A stretch of 64,000 nucleotides of DNA, taken from an uncultured Lachnospiraceae bacterium. GTDB lineage: Bacteria; Bacillota; Clostridia; Lachnospirales; Lachnospiraceae. Positions 49,641-59,029 of the stretch are shown here, piece by piece. The notes under the pieces were generated by a model. It was given only the letters and a program-made list of their open reading frames with translations. It did no database searches and was not told the origin of the DNA. The stretch is from NCBI GenBank assembly GCA_900319245.1, contig ONNQ01000013.1:1-64000 (forward strand). The letters run 5' to 3'. A program made the position numbers and the translations under genes. The stretch's first letter is position 1, and the number at the start of each line of letters is the position of its first letter.

Positions 49641-50735
49641 TCAGATCCTCTCGCAGATCCGGTCTCCGAGCTCGTCGCAGTTCTGGCTGGTGAGGCCTTC
49701 CGCACCCGTGCGGGGCATCAGGTCCACGCTTCGATAGCCGTCTGCCAGCGTCTGCTTGACGGCGCTTTCCACAGCGTCCGCCTCTTCAAGAAGGCCGAAG
49801 CTGTAGCGGAGCATCATCGCAGCGGACAGGATCGTCGCGATCGGATTGGCAATTCCAAGGCCCGCAATGTCGGGCGCGCTGCCGTGGCTGGGCTCGTACA
49901 GGCCAAAGCTTCCGTCGCTGAGAGAGGCCGATGAGAGCATTCCGATGGAACCTGTGATCATACTGGCTTCGTCAGAGAGAATATCGCCGAACATATTGCC
50001 GGTCACGATCACGTCGAACTGTTCGGGATTCTTGACCAGCTGCATCGCGCAGTTGTCAACCAGCATATTGGAGAGCGAGACTTCCGGATAGTCCGCCGCG
50101 ACTTCGGCCACAACTTTTCTCCACAGTCTGGAGGTATCCAGCACGTTGGCCTTGTCGACACTGCAAACTCTCTTACCGCGCTTCATGGCGATCTCAAACG
50201 CCTTCACCGCAATGCGCCGGATCTCGTTCTCGTTATAGACAGCTGTATCGACGGCGGTCGTCACGCCATCGATCTCCTTGGTGTATCGGTCGCCAAAATA
50301 CAGGCCGCCTGTCAGCTCTCTGCAGATCACGAGGTCAAAATTCCGTCCGCCCTCCTTGGCAGCGAGCGGGCAGGAATCCGCCAGCTCCTTGAACAGATAG
50401 GCGGGACGCAGGTTGCAGTAGAGATTGAGCGATTTGCGAAGCTTTAAAAGACCGGCTTCGGGGCGAAGCTCCGGCGCGAGCTTGTACCAGGGGGACGTGG
50501 CAGCGTCGCCGCCAATGGAGCCCATGAGGACTGCGTCGCTCTCCTTACAGATTCGGATCGTCTCATCCGTGAGCGGTACGCCGTATGCATCGATGGAGCA
50601 TCCGCCCATGAGGACGTCCGTATAGGTAAAAGAATGTCCGTATTTGTCACAGACACGGTCCAGCACCTTCTTGGCCTGCGCTACAATTTCCGGTCCGATG
50701 CCGTCGCCGGCGATCACTGCAATGTTCTTATTCAA
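49641..50735 (-). CDS. leuB: 3-isopropylmalate dehydrogenase
   Basis: 364 residues. NKNIAVIAGDGIGPEIV at the start, LRKSLNLYCNLRPA near 100, RELTGGLYFG, and DNCAMQLVKNP with Asp metal ligands in NMFGDILSDEAS. It oxidises 3-isopropylmalate in leucine synthesis. TTG at 50735 is chosen: GGAGG sits eight bases upstream and inside the codons of the longer ATG frame (50750), which has no ribosome site. leuA and leuCD are not adjacent. Its own promoter follows the yajC terminator. Confidence 0.94.
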   Translation of the reverse strand: MNKNIAVIAGDGIGPEIVAQAKKVLDRVCDKYGHSFTYTDVLMGGCSIDAYGVPLTDETIRICKESDAVLMGSIGGDAATSPWYKLAPELRPEAGLLKLRKSLNLYCNLRPAYLFKELADSCPLAAKEGGRNFDLVICRELTGGLYFGDRYTKEIDGVTTAVDTAVYNENEIRRIAVKAFEIAMKRGKRVCSVDKANVLDTSRLWRKVVAEVAADYPEVSLSNMLVDNCAMQLVKNPEQFDVIVTGNMFGDILSDEASMITGSIGMLSSASLSDGSFGLYEPSHGSAPDIAGLGIANPIATILSAAMMLRYSFGLLEEADAVESAVKQTLADGYRSVDLMPRTGAEGLTSQNCDELGDRICERI

Positions 50736-50803
50736 GTCCGTTTCCTCCATAGCAGGATATGTTCAAAGATGAATAAAACTAATCATAAACATGAGAAATT
50801 TGA

Positions 50804-50831
50804 ATTATATTGATCTTATCGCATATACCAA
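50804..50831 (-). promoter_or_regulatory. Sigma-A promoter of the leuB-ilvD-ilvB-serC-serA run
   Basis: -35 TTGGTA (50826-50831), 16-base spacer, -10 TATAAT (50804-50809), just after the yajC terminator and 69 bases before the leuB start. Confidence 0.7.
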
Positions 50832-50835
50832 AGAG

Positions 50836-50860
50836 AAGGCATGTGCCCTGCACATGCCTT
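50836..50860 (-). terminator. Terminator after yajC
   Basis: Perfect 11-bp stem AAGGCATGTGC/GCACATGCCTT with a 3-base loop. The - strand continues CTCTTTGG, a short T-rich tail. Confidence 0.75.
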
Positions 50861-50878
50861 CAGCCGTAGCATCATCTA

Positions 50879-51202
50879 TTATTTGTCGTCCGCTGTTTCA
50901 ATTGCATCTTCGGGCTTTTCGATCTGAACGATCGCTGCCTTCTGCATGGGGATGCGGCAGTTCTTGTTGTTACCAAATTCTACGATGACTGTATCATCTG
51001 TCATATCAATAACAACGCCGTAAAAACCTGCTGTTGTGAGTACGCTGTCACCAACGGCCAGGGCATTGAGCATGTCCTGCTTCTGCTTCTGCTCTTTTCT
51101 CTGCGGTCTGATCAGGAAGAAATAGAAGAAACCGACAATGACAACAACATAAAGCAGTGTGAAGATCGTCCCGTTCGCTGCGGTCAACATGAAACCATTC
51201 AT
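50879..51202 (-). CDS. yajC: Preprotein translocase subunit YajC
   Basis: 107 residues, usual size. One membrane segment (about 9-30, ending FFYFFLIRPQRKEQKQ, the family signature) and a C-terminal YajC domain with LAVGDSVLTTAGFYGVV. It is an accessory subunit of the SecDF-SecYEG complex. ATG at 51202 has GGAGG nine bases upstream. It follows tgt, as in most bacteria; secDF is not here. Confidence 0.92.
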   Translation of the reverse strand: MNGFMLTAANGTIFTLLYVVVIVGFFYFFLIRPQRKEQKQKQDMLNALAVGDSVLTTAGFYGVVIDMTDDTVIVEFGNNKNCRIPMQKAAIVQIEKPEDAIETADDK

Positions 51203-51254
51203 AATACTTAACCTCCATTCCCGCACACAGGCGGCTTTCAATCAGTTAGGATAT

Positions 51255-51284
51255 ATCATACAACAACCCTTTGGGGTTTTTCAA
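51255..51284 (-). promoter_or_regulatory. Putative promoter of yajC
   Basis: -35 TTGAAA (51279-51284), 18-base spacer, -10 TATGAT (51255-51260), about 50 bases before the start. The spacer contains the small hairpin AACCC/GGGTT, which may also act as a weak terminator for tgt. Confidence 0.6.
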
Positions 51285-51340
51285 TCTATATTTAGTAGCT
51301 TCGAGCACAAAATCTAGTCTTCCTTGCCCTAAATAAGGGA

Positions 51341-52489
51341 TTAATCGCCATCACCCTCCAGCTGATCCAGCATTTTCTTCTTAAATGCGGCATAATTCCC
51401 CTGGTCCAGCGCTTCGCGGATCTGAGTCATGAGATGGTTGTAAAAATACAGATTATGCATGACGCACATGCGAAGGCCCAGTGTCTCCTGCGCCCGGACC
51501 AGATGCCGGATATACGCGCGGGAATAGCCGGCCCTGCAGACGGGGCATCCGCATCCCTCTTCGATGGGCCTTGGATCCAGCGCGTATCTTGCGTTTTTGA
51601 TCCTGACAGTGCCCTTATTGGTGTAGAGGTTTCCATGCCTTCCGTTGCGGCTTGGATAGACACAGTCAAAGAAATCGATGCCTCTGTCCACGCCTTCCAG
51701 AATATTCTGAGGAGTGCCGACGCCCATCAGATAGGTCGGTTTGTCGGCGGGAAGATGCGGGACGACCGCATCCAGGATCTCGTACATCTCCGCATGGGTC
51801 TCTCCGACAGCCAGGCCGCCCACGGCATAGCCGTCCAGGTCCATCTGGGAGATCTGCTGCGCGTGGTCGATCCGGATGTCCGGATAGACGGCGCCCTGGT
51901 TAATGCCGAACAGAAGCTGGTCCCGGTTGATCGTCTCTTCCATGCTGTTCAGACGCGCCATTTCCTCTTTGCAGCGTGCGAGCCAGCGGGTTGTGCGCGC
52001 GACGGATTTCTCGACATAGTCGCGCTCTGCGTGGCTGGGCGCACACTCGTCGAAGGCCATTGCGATCGTGGAAGCCAGGTGGGACTGGATCCGCATACTC
52101 TCTTCGGGGCCCATGAAGATTCTGGCGCCGTCAATATGAGAATGGAAGGTGACGCCCTCTTCCTTGATCTTTCTAAGATCTGCCAGGGAGAACACCTGAA
52201 AACCGCCGGAATCGGTAAGGATCGGTTTGTCCCATCGCATGAAAGAGTGCAGGCCGCCAAGCTTATAAACGGTCTCATCCCCCGGACGTACGTGCAGGTG
52301 ATAGGTATTGCAAAGCGCGATCTGCGTATCAATACTTCGAAGGTCATCGGCACTGAGGCCGCCCTTAATAGCGCCCGCCGTCGCGACATTCATAAAAACA
52401 GGGGTCTCGACAGAGCCATGGACCGTCTCCATATGGGCTCTCTTCGCCATCCCCTCCCTCTTTCTTACTTCATATTTCATTTTTGCCAT
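51341..52489 (-). CDS. tgt: Queuine tRNA-ribosyltransferase
   Basis: 382 residues. TDSGGFQVFSLADLRKI near 95 holds the active-site Asp, with FGINQGAVYPD, GGLAVGE and the catalytic FDCVYPSRNGRHGNLY near 270. The zinc site is in GCGCPVC followed by His in VMHN. It swaps guanine for the queuosine precursor at position 34 of tRNAs with GUN anticodons. ATG at 52489 has AAGGA upstream. Confidence 0.95.
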   Translation of the reverse strand: MAKMKYEVRKREGMAKRAHMETVHGSVETPVFMNVATAGAIKGGLSADDLRSIDTQIALCNTYHLHVRPGDETVYKLGGLHSFMRWDKPILTDSGGFQVFSLADLRKIKEEGVTFHSHIDGARIFMGPEESMRIQSHLASTIAMAFDECAPSHAERDYVEKSVARTTRWLARCKEEMARLNSMEETINRDQLLFGINQGAVYPDIRIDHAQQISQMDLDGYAVGGLAVGETHAEMYEILDAVVPHLPADKPTYLMGVGTPQNILEGVDRGIDFFDCVYPSRNGRHGNLYTNKGTVRIKNARYALDPRPIEEGCGCPVCRAGYSRAYIRHLVRAQETLGLRMCVMHNLYFYNHLMTQIREALDQGNYAAFKKKMLDQLEGDGD

Positions 52490-52537
52490 GTAGCTTGCTT
52501 CCTTGTTCTGTATCAAACGATTTTTTATGTCAGTGCA

Positions 52538-52563
52538 AACGGCGCCTTTTTGAAGGCGCCGTT
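52538..52563 (-). terminator. Strong hairpin between the lactonase gene and tgt
   Basis: AACGGCGCCTT (52538-52548) pairs with AAGGCGCCGTT (52553-52563), 11 bp with a 4-base loop. It lacks a long T run, so termination is likely but not certain. A 13-base palindrome CCCGATCATCGGG lies beside it (52571-52583). Confidence 0.6.
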
Positions 52564-52641
52564 CGTTCATCCCGATCATCGGGTGTATTGCGATTCACGA
52601 ATCCGGCTGACATTAAGCCGCCGGTCTTACATTGCGAAACA

Positions 52642-53772
52642 TCAGAGCTGATCTTCAGTGAGCTTATGGAAGATAATGCAGTTGGGCTTGTCGATCTTGA
52701 TTTCCTTGCCGTGCATGATTAAAAGCCCTTTCTTGAGATCCACGTTAAAGAAAGTCATCGTGTTGGACTCATGGTTGAGCGATACCAGATGGCGGTTATC
52801 GGGGAACAGAGCCGCATCCTTGGGATACTCTCCGCTGATCGGCAGGCAAAGCACCTTGCTCAAATAGCCGTTGTCAGGGTCGATCTTGAAGATCACTACG
52901 GAGTTGTCGCCGGCATTGGAGCTGACGAGGTACTTAAAGTCGGACGAGAAATTGAGCGCGCTCGCCGCAGATCCCTTCGCGTGATAGTTGTTGAGCGTGG
53001 GAACGGTCTGGATCTTCTCAAAATCGGGTGCGCCGTCCACTTCATGGTAGAAATAGACGTCAATGATATTCTTCAGCTCATGGACGACATACAGGAAGTG
53101 GCCGTCCTTGGAGAACTTGAGGTGCCTCGGCGCCGATTCAAGTTCCGAGTGAAGGATGCCGCACTGCTTGATGTGTCCGTTCTTTCTGTTGAGCGTGTAC
53201 ACATTGACATGATCCATACCCAGATCTGCAGCCAGAAGGAAATGGTTGTCTCTTGTCATCTTGACACACTGCACATGGGGGCGGAAATTGCGCTCTGCAA
53301 TACTTCCAAGGCCCTTCAGGAACAGCTCGTCGCAGATTTCGCCGACAGAGCCGTCTTCATTGAGACGCAGTACGGTGATCTTGCCATCGTGGTAGCCGGA
53401 CACAAAGAGAAACTCATCTTCATAGTCCGTGGAGAGGTAGGATCCTCTCATTCCATTGATCGAGGCGAGATTGATCTTCTCCAGATCGCCGCCCTTTATG
53501 ATCCTGTATGCTTCAATACCAAAGTCTGTGATGGAATACAGATACTTTCTGTTGTGTGAAATGGTCACATAGGAAGAATTGGAGATCTCAATCTGCTGCT
53601 TTTCTATGAGATACCCATTCTCCATATCAACATCATAAATCCGAATGCCGTACTTCTCTCCCTTTCCCCTTGTATAAGAAGACACGTAGGCTACGAACTT
53701 CGCTCCTTTTTCATACTCATAGCCGGTCTTGCGATTAGCAGGTGATTTCTTGATTTCAGATACCTGTGCCAT
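52642..53772 (-). CDS. Lactonase-family beta-propeller protein
   Basis: 376 residues built of seven repeated four-strand blades with SHNRKYLYSITD, SKDGHFLYVVHEL, SSDFKYLVSSNAG and FPDNRHLVSLNHES-like segments, as in the 6-phosphogluconolactonase (YkgB/Pgl) family. It may hydrolyse 6-phosphogluconolactone, but many members are not tested. No signal peptide. Its promoter probably lies in the 207-base gap upstream (53773-53979), where a weak TTGCGC/TATATA pair (about 53867-53890) is the best candidate. Confidence 0.75.
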   Translation of the reverse strand: MAQVSEIKKSPANRKTGYEYEKGAKFVAYVSSYTRGKGEKYGIRIYDVDMENGYLIEKQQIEISNSSYVTISHNRKYLYSITDFGIEAYRIIKGGDLEKINLASINGMRGSYLSTDYEDEFLFVSGYHDGKITVLRLNEDGSVGEICDELFLKGLGSIAERNFRPHVQCVKMTRDNHFLLAADLGMDHVNVYTLNRKNGHIKQCGILHSELESAPRHLKFSKDGHFLYVVHELKNIIDVYFYHEVDGAPDFEKIQTVPTLNNYHAKGSAASALNFSSDFKYLVSSNAGDNSVVIFKIDPDNGYLSKVLCLPISGEYPKDAALFPDNRHLVSLNHESNTMTFFNVDLKKGLLIMHGKEIKIDKPNCIIFHKLTEDQL

Positions 53773-53979
53773 AATTGCGCCCCTTCCTCTTACCTGCGGG
53801 ATCAGCTTGTAAAGATGCCGCAGAACTGCACTTTCGTGCGTGAATTATGTTGGTGCTCACATATATAAAAGAATACCATAAACAGCGCAAAATGTTAAGG
53901 CGTATACACGTTTTAAAGCCATTCGCATGGCATGTAAAGCCGCCGTTTGCAGCGCCTTTTTCGCAGGGGAACTGCAGGA

Positions 53980-56199
53980 TTATTCCTGCGATTCCTGCGG
54001 CTGTCTGGGGACGAAGGTGCGATTATCCTTGCCGCTCCTAAGCGCTTTTGCCTGGCGGACAGCCTCTTCACAGAACTGCAGCTGCGAGTTGATCAGTTCC
54101 TTTCCTCGTCTGTCTACGCGGTCGTAGGTTCCGTCTGTGCGCATGATATGCGCCTTTACGGTATCCTGCAGTTCGAGCTGCAGAATGTGCAGTGCTTTGT
54201 CCTTGATCGCGGGTTCCTCAAGCGGGAACATGATCTCTACACGGCGATCCAGATTTCTGGGCATCCAGTCTGCGCTTGCGGCAAAGAATTCCGGTGATCC
54301 TCCGTTTTCAAAATAGTAAATACGGCTGTGCTCCAGGAAATTGCCGACGATGGAACGGACCGTGATATTTTCGCTGACGCCGGGAATGCCGGGGCGCAGG
54401 CAGCAGATGCCGCGGACGATCAGTTCGATCTTCACGCCGGCCGCGCTCGCTTTGTAGAGCGCTTCCATGATGTCCGGATCGCACAGAGAATTCATCTTGG
54501 CGATGATGTGCGCGGTCTCTCCATTTTCCGCATGACGCTGCTCTCTGCCGATCAGGTACAGGAAGCGGTCCTTGAGCCATAGCGGCGCAAGGCTGAGCTT
54601 ATTCCAGAAGCGGGGCTCGGAATAGCCGGACAGCATGTTAAAGACGGCTGTCGCATCCGCGCCGATAGGATCGCTGCAGGTCATAAGGCCCACATCGGTG
54701 TAGAGCTTTGCGGTGGAGTCATTGTAGTTGCCTGTGCCAAGGTGCACATATCTGCGGATGCCGTCCTCTTCTCTTCGCACGACCAGTGTGATCTTACTGT
54801 GGGTCTTGAGATTCTGAAGGCCGTAAATGACGTGACAGCCTGCTTTTTCAAGCGCCTTGGCCCAGCCGATATTGTTCTCCTCGTCAAAACGGGCTTTGAG
54901 CTCGACAAGCACAGTGACCTGTTTGCCGTTTTCCGCCGCACGGGCAAGCGCTGCGACGATCGGAGAATTGCCGCTGACTCTGTACAGCGTCTGTTTGATC
55001 GCGAGAACGTCGGGATCCACAGCAGCGGACGCCACAAACTTGACAACCGGGTCAAACGTCTCGTAGGGGTGATGCATGAAGACGTCCCCCTTGCGGATCT
55101 CGTCAAATATATTGCAGCCGGCAGGGAAAGCCGGCACAAGCTGCGGCTTCGCGTAGCGGTGCTCTCTGAGCTCGTCAAAGCCCTCGATGCCGTACGCCTT
55201 CATCAGATAGGTCAGATCCAGCGGGCCATCGATCTCATAGACAAAGTTGTCTGTGAGGGAGAGCTCCGTCATCAAAAGGGCCCTGAGCTGTTCATCGATG
55301 CCTTTCTCCACTTCCAGGCGGATCGCGTCGCCTCTCTGCCGCTTTTTGAGCTGTTTCTGGATTTCCTTGAGAAGGTCTTCCGCCTCGTCCTCTGCGATAT
55401 CGAGGTCCGCGCTGCGCATGATCCGGTAAGGACTCGAGCACTTGACTTCATAATTGACAAACAGCATGGGGAGATACTGGCGGATCACATCCTCTAATAG
55501 GACCAGTCTTCTGGGCTCTCCTTCCGTGCGGGGAAGAAGAAGGATGCGGGGCAGGACGCTGGGAACCTGCACAGTCGCAAACTCATATTTGACCTTATTG
55601 TCTTTATTGTCCTTGCCGGCTTTGGCGCCTTTCTTGGCTTTTTTGCCCGTGCCGAGAATGCCGGGCGCAGCGGTCTCCTTGCGGACAAGGAGCGCGCCGA
55701 TATTCAGGCTCTTATTGCGGATCAGCGGGAAGGGCCTGGAGCTGTCGACCGCCATAGGCGTAAGGACCGGGAACACGTTGGAACTAAAGTATTCCTCGAC
55801 AAATCGGCTCTCGGATTTACTTAAGGTATCCAGATCGCGCACCATGACAAGACCCTGCTCCTCCAGCGCCGGGATCAGCTGCCTGTTCAGGGTATAGTAC
55901 TGCTGCTGCATGAAAACCTGGGTTGCCGAAAGAACAGCCGTGAGCTGCTCGGACGCGGACATCCCGGCGATATCTTTCTTTTTGTATCCCGCGTTGACCA
56001 TGTCCTGCAAAGACGCAACGCGCACCTGGAAGAACTCATCGAGGTTGGAAGCGGTGATGCTCAGGAATTTGAGCCGCTCAAACAGCGGATTCTCCTTGTT
56101 TCTCGCTTCGCTCAGACACCTTCTGTCGAACTCGAGCCAGCTCAGTTCTCTGTTAATGTAGTATTGTGGATTTCTGAAATCGATCGTCGCTGCTGCCAT
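53980..56199 (-). CDS. ppk: Polyphosphate kinase 1
   Basis: 739 residues, PPK1. N-terminal domain with YINRELSWLEFDRR, then HHPYETFDPVVKF, catalytic phospho-His in LKTHSKITLVVR near 460, ARFDEENNIGWAK, and HLGTGNYNDSTAK. A basic Lys-rich insert (about 175-195) is a lineage feature. It makes polyphosphate from ATP. ATG at 56199 has GGAGGG six bases upstream; it lies 21 bases past the ppx stop, so the two form an operon. Confidence 0.95.
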   Translation of the reverse strand: MAAATIDFRNPQYYINRELSWLEFDRRCLSEARNKENPLFERLKFLSITASNLDEFFQVRVASLQDMVNAGYKKKDIAGMSASEQLTAVLSATQVFMQQQYYTLNRQLIPALEEQGLVMVRDLDTLSKSESRFVEEYFSSNVFPVLTPMAVDSSRPFPLIRNKSLNIGALLVRKETAAPGILGTGKKAKKGAKAGKDNKDNKVKYEFATVQVPSVLPRILLLPRTEGEPRRLVLLEDVIRQYLPMLFVNYEVKCSSPYRIMRSADLDIAEDEAEDLLKEIQKQLKKRQRGDAIRLEVEKGIDEQLRALLMTELSLTDNFVYEIDGPLDLTYLMKAYGIEGFDELREHRYAKPQLVPAFPAGCNIFDEIRKGDVFMHHPYETFDPVVKFVASAAVDPDVLAIKQTLYRVSGNSPIVAALARAAENGKQVTVLVELKARFDEENNIGWAKALEKAGCHVIYGLQNLKTHSKITLVVRREEDGIRRYVHLGTGNYNDSTAKLYTDVGLMTCSDPIGADATAVFNMLSGYSEPRFWNKLSLAPLWLKDRFLYLIGREQRHAENGETAHIIAKMNSLCDPDIMEALYKASAAGVKIELIVRGICCLRPGIPGVSENITVRSIVGNFLEHSRIYYFENGGSPEFFAASADWMPRNLDRRVEIMFPLEEPAIKDKALHILQLELQDTVKAHIMRTDGTYDRVDRRGKELINSQLQFCEEAVRQAKALRSGKDNRTFVPRQPQESQE

Positions 56200-56219
56200 T
56201 TTTATCCCTCCTTGCCCCA

Positions 56220-57791
56220 TCAGAATTCACGCTGCCTGATCTCAGGCCGCACACTGAATATTTCTTCAAAGAACGCCGCGCGTTTGCTGAATAGACCCTT
56301 CTCCAGGGTGATATCCTTCTTCGTGCTGACACTGATCTGCAGCTGTCCCTCGCGAAGCCGGATGCGGACGTCCGTAAACTTCTTCTTGTGGGATCTGTCG
56401 AGTCCGTTGGCCAGGCGAAGAATGGCGGTCAGTTTGGTGATGATCATATAGTCGCTGCGGGTCAGAATGCCAAAATCCTCCCGCTCCTCATAAAAGACGA
56501 AATCCCTGTGATTGTAGCGAACGACATTGGCAACGATCTCCCGCTCTCTGGCCGTAAGACCGATGATCTCCGTCGATTTGATGATATTGTAGGAGCAGTC
56601 GGACAGGTTCTGCATACTGATATATTTGCCGCAGTCGTGCAGGATCGCGCACAGGCGCAGAAGGAGTCTTTCCCTGTCTCCCATGCCATGAATACGCTTC
56701 ATACTGTCAAAAATCTGCAGTGTCAAAAACTCCAGTGTTTTGGCACGCTCTTCGCTTCCCTTGTAGCGCTTGGACGTCTGTAAAGCGCAGGTCAGGATAT
56801 CCTGTTCAAAATCGTGTTCGGGCTTTATGAACTTCTTGGCCGTCGCGTAATCGTAAACGATTCCGTCACAGAGTGTGACGCCGGGGATCCAGATCACGTC
56901 CGCCTTGAGGGCCTTCGCGATGCACTTAATAATGATCGAGGAGATCTGCAGAAGCGGGATCTTCTCATCGGAGATCTTGAGCTGGTCGGACAGCTCCATG
57001 GTGCTGCGATTCTTCAGGCCGTCGATAAAGCCGATCAGGGCAGCGGTATCGATGAATTCAGCTTCGCCCATGGGACCGGGAATCACCTTGCCGGTGCCGG
57101 AGAAATTGCTGGCATTGCCCGCCGCGTCCGCGAGATAGTCGTCGATGACGACGATCTGTTTGATATCGCGGTCCTTGAGATAGAGCTTCTTGAACACGGA
57201 CAGCTGCGTGTTGACGATCTCTTCGATGAGGGACTCATTTTGTACGGACCTTGCGCCAACTCTCTCGAGCTGCTCGCGAATACGCAAAACGCCAAGGCGC
57301 AGGTTCTGGGACGCGCTGAGTTTGTCCTTTTCAAACAAAGAGATCTGGACGCTGCCGCCGCCGATATCGACGATCGCCGTAGACTGCTCCATGATCTTGG
57401 AAAACACCGATCCTTTGGAAGCGAGCGACTTGTAGTCCATGAAGCGCTGCTCTGTATTCTCAAGAATATCGATGTGAATACCGGTCTCCTGCTCCAGCTG
57501 TGTCACGATCATCGAAGAATTCTTCATTTCGCGAAAAGCGCTCGTGCCGTAGGCGGTGTAAGCCTCGACGCCGTAATTCTTCATGATCTTCTGGGATTCG
57601 GAAAGAATCCGCTTGAGCTCAGCCAGGTGGACCCTTGAGACTTTACCGGTATGATAGGTATCCGTACCGATATCCATCATATGACGGATATTGTCGATCT
57701 GCCTGATCCCGCTCTTTCTGGAAAGCTCAAAAATCTTCATTTCATAGACATAGCTTCCCACGTCGATCGCGCCAAATAGATGCACTGCCAT
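56220..57791 (-). CDS. ppx: Exopolyphosphatase/GppA family with HD domain
   Basis: 523 residues. Two-lobed actin-like ATPase fold: FGAIDVGSYVYEMKIF at the start and AIVDIGGGSVQISLF near 137. C-terminal HD-type domain (about 330-520) with ILHDCGKYISM near 395. It releases phosphate from polyphosphate or from pppGpp; which one cannot be told. It is the partner of ppk in the same operon, so it probably balances polyphosphate. Confidence 0.92.
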   Translation of the reverse strand: MAVHLFGAIDVGSYVYEMKIFELSRKSGIRQIDNIRHMMDIGTDTYHTGKVSRVHLAELKRILSESQKIMKNYGVEAYTAYGTSAFREMKNSSMIVTQLEQETGIHIDILENTEQRFMDYKSLASKGSVFSKIMEQSTAIVDIGGGSVQISLFEKDKLSASQNLRLGVLRIREQLERVGARSVQNESLIEEIVNTQLSVFKKLYLKDRDIKQIVVIDDYLADAAGNASNFSGTGKVIPGPMGEAEFIDTAALIGFIDGLKNRSTMELSDQLKISDEKIPLLQISSIIIKCIAKALKADVIWIPGVTLCDGIVYDYATAKKFIKPEHDFEQDILTCALQTSKRYKGSEERAKTLEFLTLQIFDSMKRIHGMGDRERLLLRLCAILHDCGKYISMQNLSDCSYNIIKSTEIIGLTAREREIVANVVRYNHRDFVFYEEREDFGILTRSDYMIITKLTAILRLANGLDRSHKKKFTDVRIRLREGQLQISVSTKKDITLEKGLFSKRAAFFEEIFSVRPEIRQREF

Positions 57792-57858
57792 GATTTATTA
57801 TCCCCTTTGTAAGTATTGACCAATAACAGTCGAAGAAACGTAATTATCAAACATTTGT

Positions 57859-57888
57859 ATTATAACAAGTTCGCACCTGTGCTTCCAA
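57859..57888 (-). promoter_or_regulatory. Extended -10 promoter of ppx-ppk
   Basis: -35 TTGGAA (57883-57888), 18-base spacer, TGTTATAAT with -10 TATAAT (57859-57864). The leader is about 60 bases. The promoter follows the prfA stop by about 50 bases. Confidence 0.8.
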
Positions 57889-57937
57889 TAGAATGAGCGA
57901 AAGAATGAGATGAAGAATGTGCCGGCGTGGTCCAAAC

Positions 57938-59026
57938 TCAGTATTCTCCGTTCATTTTAAGAAGCTTGGCCGCCTGATCGGCCGCCGTCAGACTGTCCAG
58001 GATCTCATCCAGATCTCCGTTCATAATCGCGTCAATTTTATAGAGCGTGAGCTTGATCCGGTGGTCCGTCACTCGTCCCTGCGGGAAGTTATAGGTGCGG
58101 ATCTTCTCAGAGCGGTCACCAGTGCCGATCTGGCTCCTTCTAAGGTCGGCCTCTTCGTCGTGGCGCTTCTGCATCTCCAGATCATAGAGTTTGGAGCGCA
58201 GAAGGGCCCAGGCCTTGGCTTTGTTCTGCAGCTGAGACTTTTCAGTCTGGCTGTAGATGACGATGCCGGTCGGATAATGGGTCAGGCGAACGGCTGAATC
58301 CGTTGTATTGACGCACTGGCCGCCGTTGCCGGATGCGCGCATGACGTCGATGCGGACGTCCTTTTCAGGGATATCGATGACAATATCGTCGTCGACCTCA
58401 GGGATCACCGCGACGGTGATCGTAGAGGTGTGGATTCGTCCGCCGGATTCGGTCGCGGGCACACGCTGCACTCTGTGGACGCCGCTCTCATATTTCATGC
58501 GGGAATAGGCGCCCTGGCCGCGGATCATGAAACTGACGGACTTCATGCCGCCGATCCCGATTTCTTCAAAATCCAGGATCTCCGATTTCCAGCCGCGTCC
58601 CTCCGCGTAGTGGACGTACATTCTATAGATCTCCGCGGCAAACAGAGCGGCTTCATCGCCGCCCGCGCCGGCGCGGATTTCCACAATGACGTTCTTGTCG
58701 TCGTTGGGGTCCTTGGGAAGCAGCAATATTTTGATCTGCTCTTCCAGCTCCCCGATCCGTTTTCTGGACTCGGCGAGTTCCTCCTTGGCCAGCTCCCGCA
58801 TCTCCTCGTCGCTCTCTTCTTCCAGCATCTGCAGGGAATCCTCGGCTGCCTGCCGGCAATCCCGGTATTCCCCATAAGCCGCCACAAGCGGCGCCAGATC
58901 GCTCTGCTCCTTCATGAGGCTGCGAAATCGCTTCTGGTTGGAGGCGATATCCGGGCTTGCCAGTTCTCTCTGTATATCTTCGTAATGCAGCATTACGCTG
59001 TCTAATTGATCAAACATACTTGTCAC
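57938..59026 (-). CDS. prfA: Peptide chain release factor 1
   Basis: 362 residues. The PxT stop-codon-reading motif is [14 protein letters not shown] near 187, which marks RF1 (UAA/UAG). The GGQ catalytic motif is in [15 protein letters not shown] near 232; N before GGQ and C after are tolerated family variants. It releases the finished peptide. PrmC, coded directly upstream (3 bases away), methylates the GGQ Gln. Confidence 0.95.
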   Translation of the reverse strand: MTSMFDQLDSVMLHYEDIQRELASPDIASNQKRFRSLMKEQSDLAPLVAAYGEYRDCRQAAEDSLQMLEEESDEEMRELAKEELAESRKRIGELEEQIKILLLPKDPNDDKNVIVEIRAGAGGDEAALFAAEIYRMYVHYAEGRGWKSEILDFEEIGIGGMKSVSFMIRGQGAYSRMKYESGVHRVQRVPATESGGRIHTSTITVAVIPEVDDDIVIDIPEKDVRIDVMRASGNGGQCVNTTDSAVRLTHYPTGIVIYSQTEKSQLQNKAKAWALLRSKLYDLEMQKRHDEEADLRRSQIGTGDRSEKIRTYNFPQGRVTDHRIKLTLYKIDAIMNGDLDEILDSLTAADQAAKLLKMNGEY

Positions 59027-59029
59027 CGT

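Noticed and set aside
52571-52583. Palindrome CCCGATCATCGGG as an operator of tgt
   Set aside because: It is beside a terminator-like hairpin, far from a recognisable promoter; no further support.
57938-59026. Unusual residues around the RF1 GGQ motif (GNGGQC)
   Set aside because: GGQ and PxT are intact, and neighbours of GGQ vary in Clostridia.
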